This document shows, in pieces, positions 1 to 14,669 of a stretch of 64,000 nt of DNA. The notes under the pieces are model-generated. The model searched no databases and was not told the DNA's origin. It worked only from the letters and a program-made list of their open reading frames with translations. The stretch comes from Amphimedon queenslandica (lineage: Eukaryota > Porifera > Demospongiae > Haplosclerida > Niphatidae): assembly GCF_000090795.2 (NCBI RefSeq), contig NW_003546251.1, forward strand, positions 41,667 through 105,666. Reading direction: 5' to 3'. The stretch's first letter is position 1. Each line of letters opens with the position of its first letter. The translations under genes and the position numbers were made by a program.

Positions 1-235
1 ATCTTGTTTTTTTAAATTTTTTTAGTACAGGGATTTTGGCCAAATTTCACCAAAAATGAAAAGTAAAGAATTCTTCATTTTTATATTTTTCCCTAATACA
101 TATACATGTTCTTATGTTGTATATCAAGTTTGAGCTGATTCCGATCAAGCTTGGATTTTTTACGAATTTTTAAAGTTGCTCCAGAATTGGGTCTAATTTA
201 GACTGTACTATAGTACAGGGTATTTCATAAAGAAG
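1..235 (-). repeat. Dispersed CTATAG-palindrome repeat, one unit, in DDHD1 intron
   Basis: One copy, in minus orientation, of the repeat family found at about 3885-4600, 18460-18830, 30165-30790, 33980-34470 and 57365-57860. It ends in a 16-bp perfect palindrome at 203-218 (CTGTACTATAGTACAG). The rest of the unit is the family's A/T-rich body, with the GCAACTTTAAAAATTC and AACATGTATATG blocks on the minus strand. It lies in the intron after the last DDHD1 exon visible in the window. No coding capacity is seen. Confidence 0.8.
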
Positions 236-281
236 GTTCATGTATAATGATGATGACAATGATCATGAACTACAACTGTAC

Positions 282-2090
282 CTTGATCTAGTGTCAGCCA
301 TGTCCTCCATTCAATTGGAATAAATTCAACTCTTTTATTCTTCCATTGATCAGGGAAATGCTTCAGAGCAGTCTGTCTACAAGTATCCCTCAAACTATCA
401 GATGAACAGTAAAAATATCCATCAACCAATTCTTATTTCATTATTATATACTTTCAACTACATGTACATACACTTTCTCTATCTTTTTCTCCTTTATTTA
501 TCTTCTCTCTCTTCCTCTCTCTTCCTCTCCCTCTCTCTCCCTCTCCCTCTCTCTCCCTCTCCCTCTCTCTCCCTCTCCCTCCCTCTCCTCCTCCCTCTCT
601 CTCCTCCCTCACTCTGAGGTGCTCTTCACAATGTCAGATGCGTCCATATTCTGTCCAATCCCGTGTATCACAAAAACAAGATGGCCAATGGGCGGTGATG
701 TTCTTGTAGGTAGACAAGCTTCCTTGTATCCTCTCGTCAACTTGGTGGCTCCGTACTGCTGACTGATACCAACCTTCCCTCCAACTTTATTTAATAACTT
801 TGATGTCAGGTCTGTCTTTATCTTCACAATGTCATTCTCTCCAGTCCATACTGCTTCATATCCATTACATGAGACCTGATTCAGGACTACTAAAATAAAA
901 TAAAATAAAATAATCATTATCATCATTCTTATCACATATTTTAGCTACATGTATAATTTTCATTGTATCATGTACAAGTATATTTACTGGTCCTACACAT
1001 GATGCATGTACCTGTATTTTGTGATTGAGATTTCAGAGGTGCAGACCCACGTCTCTCATTATTAGCATCAGGTGATTTGTTGGAGTTAGCCCAATCAGTC
1101 AAACTGGCATCTGCTCTAGCCTAATGAGTAGCAATGAGTAACAATGAGTAATATAATGATAACAGTGATTGGACCAGTTTCATTACTATTCAAAATTTTG
1201 AAACTAAAACTTAATCTCTATACACGTAAAATAAGGACATTATAAATTTTGGCTAAAAATGACAAACTATTTAATATACCATCACATATATTTATTTATT
1301 TATTTATTTATTCATTCATGTTGCCTTACTCTTTCTCTCCAATCCTTTCTTGTATGTGCTTCCTCAAGAAGATCAGCCTCTTCTTGACTGAGTGGCAGCC
1401 AGCGCTCGGAGGATATGACTTCAAACCAAGAGCCTCTTAAGACTGGACAAGGTTTAGCTATACATGAAGAGGAGAGAGAGAGGAGAGAGCAAAAGAGGGA
1501 GAAAAATAGATGATGATTGATATAAGAAAAAAGGAGAAAAGAACAAAGTTACAAACAACAAAAGAAAATACAACAAAGAAGTTAAGGAGTATCATCACCA
1601 TTATTATTATTATTTCTTTTTCTATACTTACCTTCCCAGTAGATAGGTTTAAGAGTTGGTGATTCTTTTGAATGCAGCACCACAATGTACATATTACCCA
1701 TCACTTCTACCTCTCGCTCCACATCTGGACATGCCACAGCTTCTTGAAGCAAAATGGTCCTAGCCTCCTCCAAATTCAGTGAATCATGACCACAAAATGG
1801 CCTCCAAATCTTCCCATTCTCCATATAAAACCATCTTTAAATAAATATATTATGTACATGTACGTACAGCAGAATTAAGAGCTAATAAGGTCTCCTTTTA
1901 AAAAATATTATACACTGCTTTACCTCAGTCTTTCAGGCGGTAAAGGAGGCACATTGGGTAAAATACCAGTAGATGGATAAGAAGGAACACTAGCACTGTG
2001 ACGAGGAGGAGGAGGACGCTCTGGCTTACCACCAAGACTCTTAGAGCTATAGCTACGACTAGAAACACTAGGACTGCTGCTTGAAGCCAT
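282..2090 (-). CDS. DDHD1: DDHD1-type phospholipase A1, N-terminal part (gene continues off left edge)
   Basis: Phosphatidic-acid-preferring phospholipase A1 family (DDHD1/DDHD2/SEC23IP), cytosolic lipid hydrolases of membrane traffic and mitochondrial dynamics. Six exons read leftwards from ATG 2090: about 2090-1924, 1834-1632, 1444-1340, 1120-1012, 889-617 and 408-282. The first encodes a Ser/Pro-rich start (MASSSSPSVSS). The next two give a WWE-like region: RWFYMENGKIWRPF, then PIYWEGK and LRGSWFEVISSERWLPL. The fifth carries the lipase motif GHLVFVIHGIGQ at the start of the hydrolase fold. The last ends VEFIPIEWRTWLTLDQ. The order and spacing match remembered vertebrate DDHD1 better than DDHD2. 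The GxSxG serine and the DDHD domain lie beyond the edge. The intron at about 421-616 is an almost pure purine tract on the sense strand. Confidence 0.85.
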
Positions 2091-2324
2091 CACTTTAGGA
2101 GTCTATGTTTAGCCTTTTCTTTGGGGAGTTTTAGAATGTATCAATGTAAAATTAATAAGTTTAATTTTAATAATAACTAGATCAATATCATAAATTCATA
2201 ATAAAATTAATAACACAAAAGAGAAGTTTTTAAATACAAAACAGCAGATCAAAAATAATCAAAAAACAATACAAGACATGTACAATCAGTTTTCAAGGGA
2301 AGCAATTATTAATAGCAAAATTAC

Positions 2325-2357
<33 letters not shown>

Positions 2358-2361
2358 AATA

Positions 2362-5300
2362 TTAGTCATCTTCGTTGGCGCCAACATCTTCCGGAGGTTC
2401 AAGTGGAGGAGGTGCTCCAGATCCACCTGATCCTATTGAAGTACCAGCTGTAAGATACCCAGCAACTCCCCCCACACTACCAGCTGTTAGGTAACCAGCT
2501 ATTGGTGTATCAGTAATGAAGAGATCGTGTTTCTGATCTTTATAGGCACTCCATACTTTAGAGCTATCTAGTAACTCATTTACCTAACAATAAAAATAAT
2601 AATATAGCATATCTTTGACCATCCATTGAGTCATCCATTAATTCATTTATTTATTTATTTATGTACAGCAGTTATTGCTCATACCCTTTCTCCATTAGCA
2701 AGATCCTTGGCCATTAGTTTCAGAGACTCTGCGATGATTGCTTTAGTAGCCGAAGGTTTATCACACTCAGTTAAAGCACTGTCCAGCAGTTCCAATAAAT
2801 ACGCTACCATCCCGTGCTCTAGTGCCTGATGAACCAGCTCAGGTGAGCCTTCTTCCATCATTTTACTGATACTCTCGGCAGCTGAATTAACACAGTCTGG
2901 TCTCTTCTTCATAGCAGCTAGCAGAGATTTCATTGCTGTGTCTATCTTGGACATATTGCGAACACAAAACTGGATAAAAGAGAGAGAGAGAGAGAGAGGG
3001 AGGAAAGACAGAAAAAGTACATATGCAAATTGCATCTACAATCTATCCTTCTCCCTTTTCTCTCCCCTCTTTTTTTCTCTTCCTCTCTCTTTCTCTTTTT
3101 CTCTCTCTCCTTACTCCACTTCCAGATAGCACATTAACAACTTCAACACAAGACTTTGGTATGCTGTTATTCTCCGCAAACATCCTCTCAAATATCCTAG
3201 GAAGATGGCCCAGTGGTGGTACTTGATCAGCCATTGCTGGTTGAGCACTGAATAGACACACTGTAGCTTGAGTCACTGTCTCTAGTACCTCACCCTGTGG
3301 GTGTGGTCATTAATAACTATTAATAACTAGTGAGCTTACATCTGGCGAGTGTGACTGTATGAGGACACTAAACTTCTCAAGGAGAGCAATGAGAAACTCT
3401 TTGGGTTTACGAAGCACCTGTAAATGAATAAAAAATCACACAGTAAATGTAAAATCACACAGGTACATATACACAGCGTATGTATTGGCACAAAACTGGT
3501 ATTTTTTCAAAGTGATTGCCAGAAGGCTATAGTAAGCTAACATTCACAAAAAATAAACATTAACTTTCAAAAGTTAAACATGATACTGTATACATGTACA
3601 CGTGCAGAGCAACCACTATGAACTACAGACTACAGCTACAGTTGTATTAATTGTTACAAGTTGCAGTGGACTGTGTTTCCATTAGGTACACTCTTACCCA
3701 GTTCGGTTGAGCAATGAAGAGTCTAAGGAAGACTCCTCCTACTTCAACCTCTCCTTGTATCTGAGAATAGACTACAGCAAAATCCTCAGGCAACTATAAA
3801 TAATAATAATAATGTCAAAAATTGTCAATAAATTATAATATAAATCAAATGGAGAATTCTCTCCTCACTGCAGTTACATTTCTGATGAAATACCCTGTAC
3901 TGTAGTACATATGGTCTTAGACCAGATTTTTGAGTAACTTTAAAAATTCGCAAAAAAAAATTCAAATTTAGTCGGAATCAGCTTAAACTTTCTACACAAC
4001 ATAAGAACATGTATATCCATCAAGAAAAATTGTTAAAATGGAAATTTCTCAACTTTTCATTTTTGGTGAAATTTGGCCCAAGACCATGTACTATAGTACA
4101 GGGACTTTGGCCCAATTTTGGAGCAACTTTAAAAATTTGTAAAAAAATCTAATTTTGATTGGAATTAGCTCAAACTTGAAACACAACATAAGAACATGTA
4201 TATGCATCAGAAAAAATTATAAAAACGGAGATTTCTCTACTTTTCATTTTTCGCGAAATTTGGCCCGAGACCGTGTACTATAGTACAGAGACTTTGGCCT
4301 GATTTTGGAGCAACTTTAAAAATTCGTAAAAAAATCCAATTTTGATCGGAATCAGTTCAAACTTGAAACACAACATAAGAACATGTATATGCATCAGAAA
4401 AAATTATATAAACAGAGATTTCTCTACTTTTCATTTTTCGCAAAATTTGCCANATGACCAAAGGCTATAGCCTTTGGTCATTGGCGCAATTTTTGAGCAA
4501 CTTTAAAAATTCTTTAAAAATCCAAATTTGATTGGAATTAGCTCAAGATAAGAACATATACATGTATATACATCAGAAAATATAATAGAATCCTCTTTGC
4601 CATCATGTCATGTCAGATAAATGCATGTACAACTGAGCGTCCATTACCTTCCATATGATTTCAGGATTATCTTTCTGTTGCAGGAAAAATCTAAAAAATA
4701 ACAAATTAAATAAACCAAAAAAACATAATTGGTATAAAAAATTAGAAAAAAAAGAATATTTTACTCATTTGTCATTGTTTGTATCATGTCAGAAACTTTC
4801 TCTCTTGACTCATCGTTCCAGATTAGCTCAGGATTCTCTTGCGTATCTTTGGATATTAACAACAATCAATAAATGTACATACGCTCTATTTTGGCTCACT
4901 TTCAAACATAATGACAGCTGCTTCTGCACTGTCTCTCATGGCGTCCATGAATATGTAAGGAAGGAACTTTCCTAGTACAATCCTAACACGAGGACCAACC
5001 AGTTTATCAGTTATCATCTTAGCAAAGAGATTAGCTGTTTGCTCTCTCACTGAAGAATTCTGAGAATTGCAGAAGAGATTTAACAGATATATAAGAGCAC
5101 CTGAAGAATGGGAAAGAGAGGAGAGAAAGAAAGAGGATGGAGGCAGGGAAGAAAGAAGAAAAAGGTTTTATAAGTTGTTCTGATGGTTGAATGATGAGCT
5201 CTTACCTTTCTGAATGGATTCTTTGACTATTTGAGTGTGCGATGTTAAAGCTTGTAAAACTTCTAAAACTAAACTATGAGCTAAAAGTAGAAAAGGAACA

Positions 5301-5534
5301 AATATATGTAAAACGGAATAAAACAGGAATAAAATTTAAAAAAATAAAACAAAAAATATGAATGAATTTCCTGCTACCCAATCCCTAGTCCTTATCTGCC
5401 TATGTTGTTACTATTCATTAATACTCACATGCTGGTAGAGAATGCAGTACTATCATGAGATACTGTAGAACATTAGAATCAGCTATATTAGAGACACAGC
5501 TCTTATTACCAGTGACTGCCGATACCACCTAACA

Positions 5535-5575
<41 letters not shown>

Positions 5576-6113
5576 TCAATAACTACTGTAGCTGCATTAG
5601 CCATACCTGTAATGCACACATTTGAACTTTGTTAGCTCCCTGTACTCCTAATAGTGAGAACAATAACTTGAAGTGTCCCATACACTGTATCTCTACTCCT
5701 GGGTTAGCATGGAGGACGTTGTACAACGCTTCAAGAGCCATCTCCACATTCTTCAGTCTCACAGCATGCTGCCCTTTATCAATGTCACTAGCTGTCATCG
5801 CCATCAAGGAATGAAGGTACTGCAATACAGTAAAACATAGTAAATTTATAGTAAAACACAGTAAATCATAGTAAAACATAGTAAATTATAGTAAAACACA
5901 GTAAATCATAGTAAAACATAGTAAATCATAGCATAATGTACTTGTGCATTAGATCCAATGAAGTCCAGTACTGCAGTGGCGAATCCCTTGGGGTCCTCGA
6001 GTACAAAGGTTGGCTGCTCGTTATAAACACGAATATAGACCTCACCAATGACCAGTTCATCCTTTAGCACGGAGTACTTGAAATCCTCCCCAAATGACAT
6101 ATCACACTCTCCC

Positions 6114-6156
<43 letters not shown>

Positions 6157-9100
6157 ATAAAATAAATAATCATAAATAATATCTACTTACTGATCTAATC
6201 ATGCTCTTTTGCTGTGTCAGCAAATAGTCGGTCAGTTCAGCTCTGGTCCTGTTATCCCATATAAGGTAAGGATTCTCAGTGTTACTATTCAATATCTTTA
6301 GCAACTAAGGAAGGAATGAAAGTCATGTGATGATCATGTGATGATCATGTGATGGTGTCATACTTCATTTGTTGTGTTTCTTGATATTAGTTTAGCTAGG
6401 TATGGAGTGAGTAGGTTGGAGAATATGGACTGTATGACTTTATTGTAAGGTGTTCCTTCACTGCCAGCCACTGTTTCAACAACAACAACAACAACAATAA
6501 TAATAATAATAATAATAATAACAATAGCAGCTCACATTTAAATCCTCCTAGTCTTGCAGCTGCTACCAAACTAAGTCTCGCCAGATTATTAGCAACTTCC
6601 TAAAAGGATAAAGACAGTATAATGGTATAATGGTACATATAGTGAACATTAATGTCTCATTCTTTGATTAGTTAGTGGCTGACCTGTTGGTTGGTTGATT
6701 CGTTGGTTTCCACTCCACTTTCATCAAGAGTGTAATCATAATTGAATATATACTGTAACACATGCCAAAGGACACCAGCCTACAGTACAACAAAGGAGAG
6801 AAATAAAGATTGATGAATTTACAGTAATTTCTTTCTCCTTTACTTGTAGCAGCTGTGTCTGTAACCATTCATCAACGGCAAATGATGAAGCAGTTTCTGT
6901 TGCTATTACATTTAATCTTGGAAGGTTCTAAAAATAACAAAAAACATTCAAAAATATTTAAAATTATACATTAAAAATACAGATAATTATAATTAAGTTA
7001 CCTTATAATACATAATTCTACAGAGGTCTTTGACAATGTTGGGTGTCTCCACAATCGACTCACGACACGCCTCAAACTGAGAGGATACTCTATAACACTT
7101 GGCAATGTGCGAACAGACCTAGTTAATTAATAGTTATTAGGGGGTGGAGCTTGTTGTCACGCCAACCTGGACAGACATGTCATCCTCTTTGCTGGACTCA
7201 GAAATGACATTAACACACCTGGTGAAGGCTGCTTGAAGTATCTGAGAGAAAGAAAAAGAACATTTATATAAAAGAATTAAAAAATAAAATAAATATAAAA
7301 GTACATGTACATGTATATGTACATGTACATGCAGAATAGTAGAATTCTATGATGCTAAAAATTGAGAATAGAAACATGTACACATTAACTTACTGGTATT
7401 CCATTCTCTCTACACAGCTCCTCTGAGTTCAAAGCACTGTTGTTCATAGTGTGATAGGCCACTTCACTAGCAGCTGTCAGGATTGGAGCCGATTTAGAAA
7501 ACAAGTCCTCATCGCCAGTCTCCCTCTCGATGGTCTTTATAAGCATAGGGTATCCGGCATACTTGTATGGGCGGAGTGCTGTGAATGATCAACAGGTCAC
7601 ATGATAGTCATGTGATGAGAGGTTGACTTACTGTCAGCACAGCGAGTGAAGAGTATTGATTGGGTTCTGAGTAGTAGGACAATACGCTCAGGATCTGGTC
7701 CGACTTTCGTGTGAGCGGATTTGGAGCATAAGAACTCGTAGGCTTTGTTAACAGCCTCAAAAACAGACTAAATAATAATAATAACAATAATAATAAATAC
7801 ATTAAACAGAGCCCTTACTCTTCCTTCTGGGTTCTTGTCTGGATGGTATTTCTGTGCCAATTTGAAGTAAGACTTACGGATCTTGCTCTCCTCATGTCCG
7901 CCTACTCCAACCTCAAGCCCGAGAGTCTCGTAAGCCTGACTCACTGACATCTCTGGGGGTTTCTTATCAACCTCTTTCTTCCACTCCAACAAGACGTCCT
8001 TTAATACTTTAACCTGGAGAGAAGAGAGAGAAAGATACATTAACACAATACATGTATATAAATCTTCAAAAAGCTAATTATAGTAACATGTACTAAATTT
8101 AGCACATCTTGCATTACATAATCACTATATGCAATACAATCAGTGCTATAATTAGAATACATGTACTGTACATGTATATACTCACTGGGTCTTTGACTGG
8201 CCAGTCGGGGAACTTCACGGTATCACACAAATGACGCAAATAATAAATATTACAAAACAGTTCGTTCTCTAATTGTGGATACTGAATAATGGGAATGGCA
8301 CAATACTGATAGGTGGATTTAGTGTTGCTCCTTAGTCTAGGACTAAAATCAGCAATGTGTACCGCTATCTTCTCAATCATCAGTCTCCTATAAAATGGGT
8401 GTGGTCACTTGGTCTAAGCCACGCCCACAACTCACCTCATCTCAGCATTCCAAATAGCCTCTGGGGTGTCAAATTCTCCAAGAAATATTGAGCTGAATTT
8501 CTCGGGGCCGTGATTCTCTAAATAATGGACCATAGCCTCTGGCAGCAGTTGACCGAGAATACTCCTCAGCATTATATCTGATGTTGCTTGCTGTCATGGA
8601 AACAGTAATCTGATTGGTCGATTATATATGCCATATACTTACCTCATCAGGTCTGAAGGATTGTTTGGTGTGACTGTATTGGAGGAATTTAGCTATTGGG
8701 AGTATGTTGGAGCCAGTGTACATCATTATGAAGAAGAAGACACCACTCATGAACAAACGAGGCAACTGTGGATTATCCTTTAAAAGAGAGAGAGAGTTAC
8801 ATGTATGTCAATAAATAGTTCAGTAACAACTCACTTCCATTATGTTGTTCAATAGTGTCACTACTTTATCCACGAGTGACGGATCAAAGGTTAACAGCAG
8901 CTGGACAAGATGAGGGAGGGCAGTCGGTTCTGAAAGCATCCTCTTAGCTCGGGGCAGTGGACGGATAACAGCATCATCAATATCTCTGTTTAAAGCAAAA
9001 TATACCATACAATTGACCCTCCTTCCCTCTCTCTCTTACCTAGTAGGGTAACTGTTACACATTCTAATGAGCATATTCAATATAAGGGCAGCAACTTCTG

Positions 9101-12100
9101 ACTCATTCAGTAATGGAGTACCAGTCGCCATTAGGTTCCACTTCAGTTGTGCTATCTGATCCAATGGCTTCCATCCCTCCATGCCTTGAGCCCAGCAGCG
9201 TGACTTTGGGTGTAGCGTCTCTCCTGTCCACAGCTCCTTCATCTCCTCAAACGAATAGGGGCCCTCCCTTTCTCTCTCTCGGTTACCAAAGTACCACTCC
9301 TTCTCAGAGTTACCACCTTGATCAGGAGCAGCTTCAATGACGTTGGTCTATTAGGATAAGTACATTGCACATTATAAATGATATACTTAAGGTGGTACCT
9401 GTGTTGGTACGTAAGCTCTTGTGGTGTGTAGGTGGGCCATTGCCAGTAGATCCACTAGTATCTTCATCCCGTGAGCATCAAGGAATAGCTTAATGTTCTT
9501 CTTATGAAAGACTAACTTATCAATAAACATTAATAGTCTATCACGCTCCTCCTTGTCATCACACTATCAAAAGGAAATATCATAAAAGTAACATAAAAAT
9601 CATTATTACATAAAATGGCTTACTCTTTCTAGTTTGTGTACAATGAATGGAGTATCATTGAATGGTCCTATCTCTTCATAACACTGTCCATAGACTATAG
9701 CCATTGCCTGGAGACACATTGCTTTCATAGCTGGCTTTGGTGAGAGTAAGAACCGATGATATAAATCATTGAAAAACTCCAACCTATATATTAAAAAAAC
9801 CCAAGTACATGTACATGTATATACATAATACTCTTACGGTTTAACAAATTTAGTGGATCCTCCTTCATCCAGGAGCAGTCTCAGGTAATAGTCCCCGATC
9901 TTGATCTCGTCTGAGAGGCTCTCGTATCGAACCTCAAACTCAACGTGATTCCATGATATCTCAGCGTTACCGCTGAGATCTTTGTCGATAGTGAAAGATC
10001 TTATCTCAGTCTCCAGGGCCTCCCTAAGCTCCTCCCTCGTCTTGTAGTTCCATATTAGGCTTGAAGTAGCATGGTCAATTGTAAATCTAATATATAAATA
10101 CAAAGAATGTCGTCACATTAAAATATTATAACTATTTTTTACTAACTTGTAATAGAAGAGTGTCCAGTTTGCTTCAGATTTGATATTCTCCCTCCTCTTC
10201 CTCAAGGTGACCGGCTGGCCAGTGGGCTGTGGTTTGGAGCGTAGTCTAGCTCTCCAGTGGAGAAGTGTCGACTCAACAACATTCAGCTTCTTCCTTGACA
10301 GCTGGACTGCTTTTAGATTATCCCTAATGTGCATCCTATCAGTGTCTTCAGGGGCTTTCTCTGAAGACTCTAAATACTGAACTAGACCAAGTGGCTAAGG
10401 GAGAGAGAGAAAGAAGACAAGTAAAAATGTAAATGCATTATTATGTCAAAGATATACATGTAATTACATGCACAGCAGCTGGTACAGTGACTTAACTTAC
10501 CAGCATTCTTAGTAGGAGTGCATTAGCTGTGGGGTTACCAGTTATCCACAGTTTGATTAAATGACGACTCAATTGTCTGTAATAATAAGATAAAAAATCA
10601 TAGTAAATCTACATGTAGATACACATGTACAATGTACATAGATAAATGTAACTATACTGTACATGATACTGTAGTATGCTCTACCTGTGTGTCAGTAGTC
10701 TGTTGTCAGCACTGGAAGTGAAGAGAGCTGTGTGCATGTGTCTTGGTAGAGCTCCTTCAGCCAGTGCTAGCTCCTGCATCCTTTTAGCAATGTCCTCATT
10801 ACCTTCCTAATAAGGATAATAATGATAATAATAATGATAATAATAATGATAATGTTCTAAAACTGTTGATAAAAATGGAGAATTTTTGGAGCCACTTTTG
10901 ACTGTACTATAATACAGGGACTTTGGCTCCATTTTACAACTTTAAAAATTCATAAAAAACCGTGTATGACATGTAACTAACTTCAATAATAGCTTTCATA
11001 ATGAGGCCAGCTGCTTTAACAATAGCGAGTGATGGATGCTGGAATAACTTGAAGAGTCCCCGATTAAGAGCAGCTGTCAACTCAAGAACACTATCAAACA
11101 TGGCACCAGGGGTAGTCTCACTGTGAAATAACAATACATACACAAGAAGAGAGAGAGAGAAAAAGAGAGGGTAGATGATGCAGAATGAATCTTGCATAGC
11201 TTACCTGTAAGGAGGACATATTGCAAATGTAATGAAATCTAAAAGAGCGCTAATGACAAGAGCACCTGTTCCTAATTTCTATATAAAAAATAAATAAAAT
11301 AAAATCATAATGAGTATTAACGTACTATGTGTGATCTAAGGACTTCTAAAAGGTTGTCAATGAAAGCTTTACTGGAGAGGAGAGACGACTTGTTGAGTTG
11401 CTCCTGCTTGAGGTCAAAGTTGTCATGCATTGGTTGCATAAGGGCACACAGGAAATCAACACAAGCATGAGTGATACCATCATCTTTACGCTTGAGGGAA
11501 CGGACTACCTTCTTACCAACAGAATCACGAAAACTACAAAATAGAACAAAATATTTTGTCATACATTGTATACATGGAATTGTAAAAATATTTTGTCTTA
11601 CAGGTATATCTACATATACTCCATCTAATTCAACTTTTGTTGATGATAATAGAATAACAATGGAACAATACAGAAACATTGAAACTATGTACATGTACAT
11701 GCACTCTTGCTAATGGTAGGGTATTATACATGAATATATTCATTGCAAATATTGCATCATCTAATATACTTTGGTAGTTCAGTGAAGGCACTGTATCCAG
11801 CTTTAGATGCTACCAATCTTCTCAAAGAATGAAACTGACACTCCAGATCATAAGCTGATAGAGAGGACTGGTCGCCATCTTTAGATAAGAGAGAGAGAAG
11901 AGCTTGAGTGATGAGTTTCTCTTTATTTTCGGTAAAAAGTCCCTCCTGAGTCACAGCATGGTTCAACCCACTGTACCCAATATTAGCATTGAACTCTTCA
12001 ACAGCTGTCATGAAAGACGGGCCGGGCGGAGTTGTCCCGAGTAGCTTGAGGTACATGCTCTCCACCTCCTCCTCCACTGGGAGGACCATGGGCCCTAGAC

Positions 12101-13697
12101 GCTGGCCGAGTATCGTACGTTTCATTTTAACACACACGTCATTGTTACCAGTGGCACGGACTCCATCAAGTATTGAACAAAGTAGTGAATCCCTAAACAA
12201 TGAAGAAATGGAGTTACAATGTACATACATAAATAGAGGGGAACTTTAATAACAAATTTTATGAGTATATTAAAGACAAAAAAGGCTGATTATAAATACA
12301 TGTACAGTGTACATTCTGACTGCTGACTAATATACATGCACATGTACATGTATGTACCAGTGGAATTTTAACACGTTATAAATGGCCAAGAGTCATGTTT
12401 AAAATAACACGAGTCATAACAGCTAAGATCAGAATTAAACCATATATGCACATACACAGATCAGGATAACTTGATCCTCTTCTCCCTCCCCCCTCTCTCT
12501 CTCCTCTCCCTCTCTCCTTACCTATCAGCTGAAGTGTAGCGTCGAATCTGTCCAGTGTTGTATTCAACTGCAAAGTTTTGAGGGTTTTCAGGATACCTTA
12601 TGAGAGAGAAGACAGAGCAGAGAGGCTTCAGTGTCACTATTGCATAAGTACTAGGATCCCTCTCCAGTAAACAATTCTCTGACAGAGCTAATGTACGCTG
12701 GACTGGCTCCTGATAAAAGGAGAGAGAGAGAGAGGGGGGGGGGGTGGGTGAGAGAGAAAGATATTAAGAGGTGAGATTAGTTCTATCACTTACTGAATGA
12801 CGTTGCGAGTGTTTCTGTACAGGAAACTCAGTCAGTGAAGTAATGGAGTCATCATCACTATAATACACATGACATTATATCATAATAATAATAATTACTA
12901 TACCATATACTGTACAACATTGATCCTTATACTGTGTCTACATGTATAATTAATGTACCTGTATTTCCCAAATCTCCTGTTAAGGAAGTCCTGCTGTGTG
13001 ATTGGGTCTTTCCTAATTCCTATGAAGTATCCTAAGTTATTCTGTGACATTGTTTGGACTTCTCTTAGCAACTCATCACGTTGTTCAACGAGGTACATGT
13101 GCTATTAAAAATAACAAAACAAATACAAATTGGACTCAGATATAAATATCCTGGAGTTTTGTTAAAGCTCATGCAAGTGTATTCTTACCAGACGAGAGAA
13201 TCCATTATTAGCTAACACGAGAGCAGCTGGATGATCTGATACCTACAGAGACACAAACAAATCAAACACACAATCAAACAATCACCACACACACACACAC
13301 ACACTGAGAGGGAACTATTGCATAACTAGCAGCTGCTCTCACAAAATTCAAAAGAAATCACTCAACACTAATGAATAGATATACATTATAACTGACAGGT
13401 AGTACATGTACATACATGTATTTATATGCTGAATATACATGTAATGTGCAGTATATAGTTAATTAGTTATCAGTGGGAAGCAGGATCATGTACAATGTAT
13501 AATAGTAAAACACATTATCTTTATGGTTTCATATGACACACACACAGTTTACATTAACCTCAGCTAGCTAATATTAAAATGTTATTCTTTGAAAATAGGT
13601 TAATTCTTCATCACATGATAGTCATGAGAATGCAGATATCTCATTTGATACAAATATATGATGTATGGTTAGTTTAAACACAGCATACTTTTAATAA

Positions 13698-13747
<50 letters not shown>

Positions 13748-14669
13748 GTTATATACTGTACCTTGCAGAAGAATTCAATGTCTTTATAATCATAATCACA
13801 AAGCTTACGACCAGTGGTATCAACCTGACTTAAGCAATGTCTTCTTGCCTGGAGAGAGAGAGAGAGGGAGAGATGAAAAGGAAGTAAATATGACAGTAGT
13901 TACAGGTACTTTATCTTACTATTAAGATAACATCAGTTCTAGTCTCGTTCCACCTGTACTTGATAGCTTTGAAACGCTACAAATAATTAATAAAAACTAT
14001 TAATAATGAAGTATTAGGATGTACCTTTTCTGTTTTAGCTTTACTTGCATCAGCAAATAATGGAGACCATCGCTAGTGAAGAAGAGAGAGAGAGAGAGAG
14101 TAAAATTAAAGGAAAGCGATTATTGTGCTATTGTGAATTATTCGTTTACTAAACTAACAATTATATAATTTGCACATTTTCATTCAAATTATTAATACAT
14201 CGGTGATAAAAAGGAAAACAAAGAGCAAAATTTACCAAAGCTTCGGTGATAAGTTCTGCACGGTGCTCAGTTGAGAATGTCATCTGTGTCACCTTCCTTC
14301 CCTTCCTCATGCTTATCATAAATTCGTTATTTGTTTTGGTGCTTGGATTAATATCAACAAACTCATTATATGGCCACTAGTGGAGAGAAAGGTGCAGAGA
14401 GAGAGAGAAAAATTGATAATAAATATTCAAAAATACTTGCATTTATTTATTTATTTATGTACCTGATTAGTAACTTCACCAGTTCCGGGATTAAGTGTAG
14501 TAATGGCTTTACTACCAACACTAAAAACTCGCTTATACCTACACAGGACATGATATGAATCACATTAAAATGGCGCCAGATTAAAGACCTCCACTCACTT
14601 TCCTCTCCAGGAGTGCTTGGTAGTGTAATAGCGAGCGACCTCATCGTTCCCCTCCACTACAGTCGTCAT
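2362..14669 (-). CDS. DNAJC13: DNAJC13 / RME-8, endosomal DnaJ protein (complete)
   Basis: Endosomal J-domain co-chaperone that recruits Hsc70 to early endosomes and works with the WASH complex and SNX1 in cargo sorting. It is read from ATG 14669 ([20 protein letters not shown]) through several dozen short exons to TAA at 2364-2362. Landmarks in order: the N-terminal PH-like region (KHSWRGK, then [20 protein letters not shown]); [17 protein letters not shown] at about 12.1 kb; armadillo/IWN-type repeats; a GYF-like segment ([25 protein letters not shown]) at about 9.1-9.3 kb; and a J domain at about 7.83-8.0 kb with intact HPD in KYHPDK. The C terminus has the family's twin motif ([16 protein letters not shown]), then a Pro/acidic tail. 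Colinearity with vertebrate RME-8 is strong throughout, so the gene is complete. Introns carry repeat copies at 3885-4600 and 10855-10960. The start faces TCTE1 across 249 bp. Confidence 0.95.
3885..4600 (+). repeat. Tandem array of CTATAG-palindrome repeat, about four units
   Basis: Four consecutive units of about 185-195 bp in a DNAJC13 intron. Palindrome centres lie near 3898, 4093, 4278 and 4467. The first three have TGTACTATAGTACA-type cores, the first with one change. The last has a perfect 28-bp palindrome at 4454-4481 built on CCAAAGGCTATAGCCTTTGG. Unit bodies share the GGAGCAACTTTAAAAATTC, CGGAATCAG and CATAAGAACATGTATATG blocks. One ambiguous base (n) is at 4453, directly beside the long palindrome. 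Confidence 0.85.
10855..10960 (+). repeat. Partial CTATAG-family repeat copy in DNAJC13 intron
   Basis: About 100 bp with the family's TGTACTATAATACAG core near 10900 (one arm position changed, so the palindrome is imperfect), followed by the GGGACTTTGGC and ACTTTAAAAATTCATAAAAA blocks. It is a truncated single unit close to a splice acceptor. Confidence 0.65.

Noticed and set aside
402-617. Ser/Leu/Pro-rich frame on the plus strand
   Set aside because: It is the translation of a CT-rich tract in a DDHD1 intron and shows no protein-like composition otherwise.
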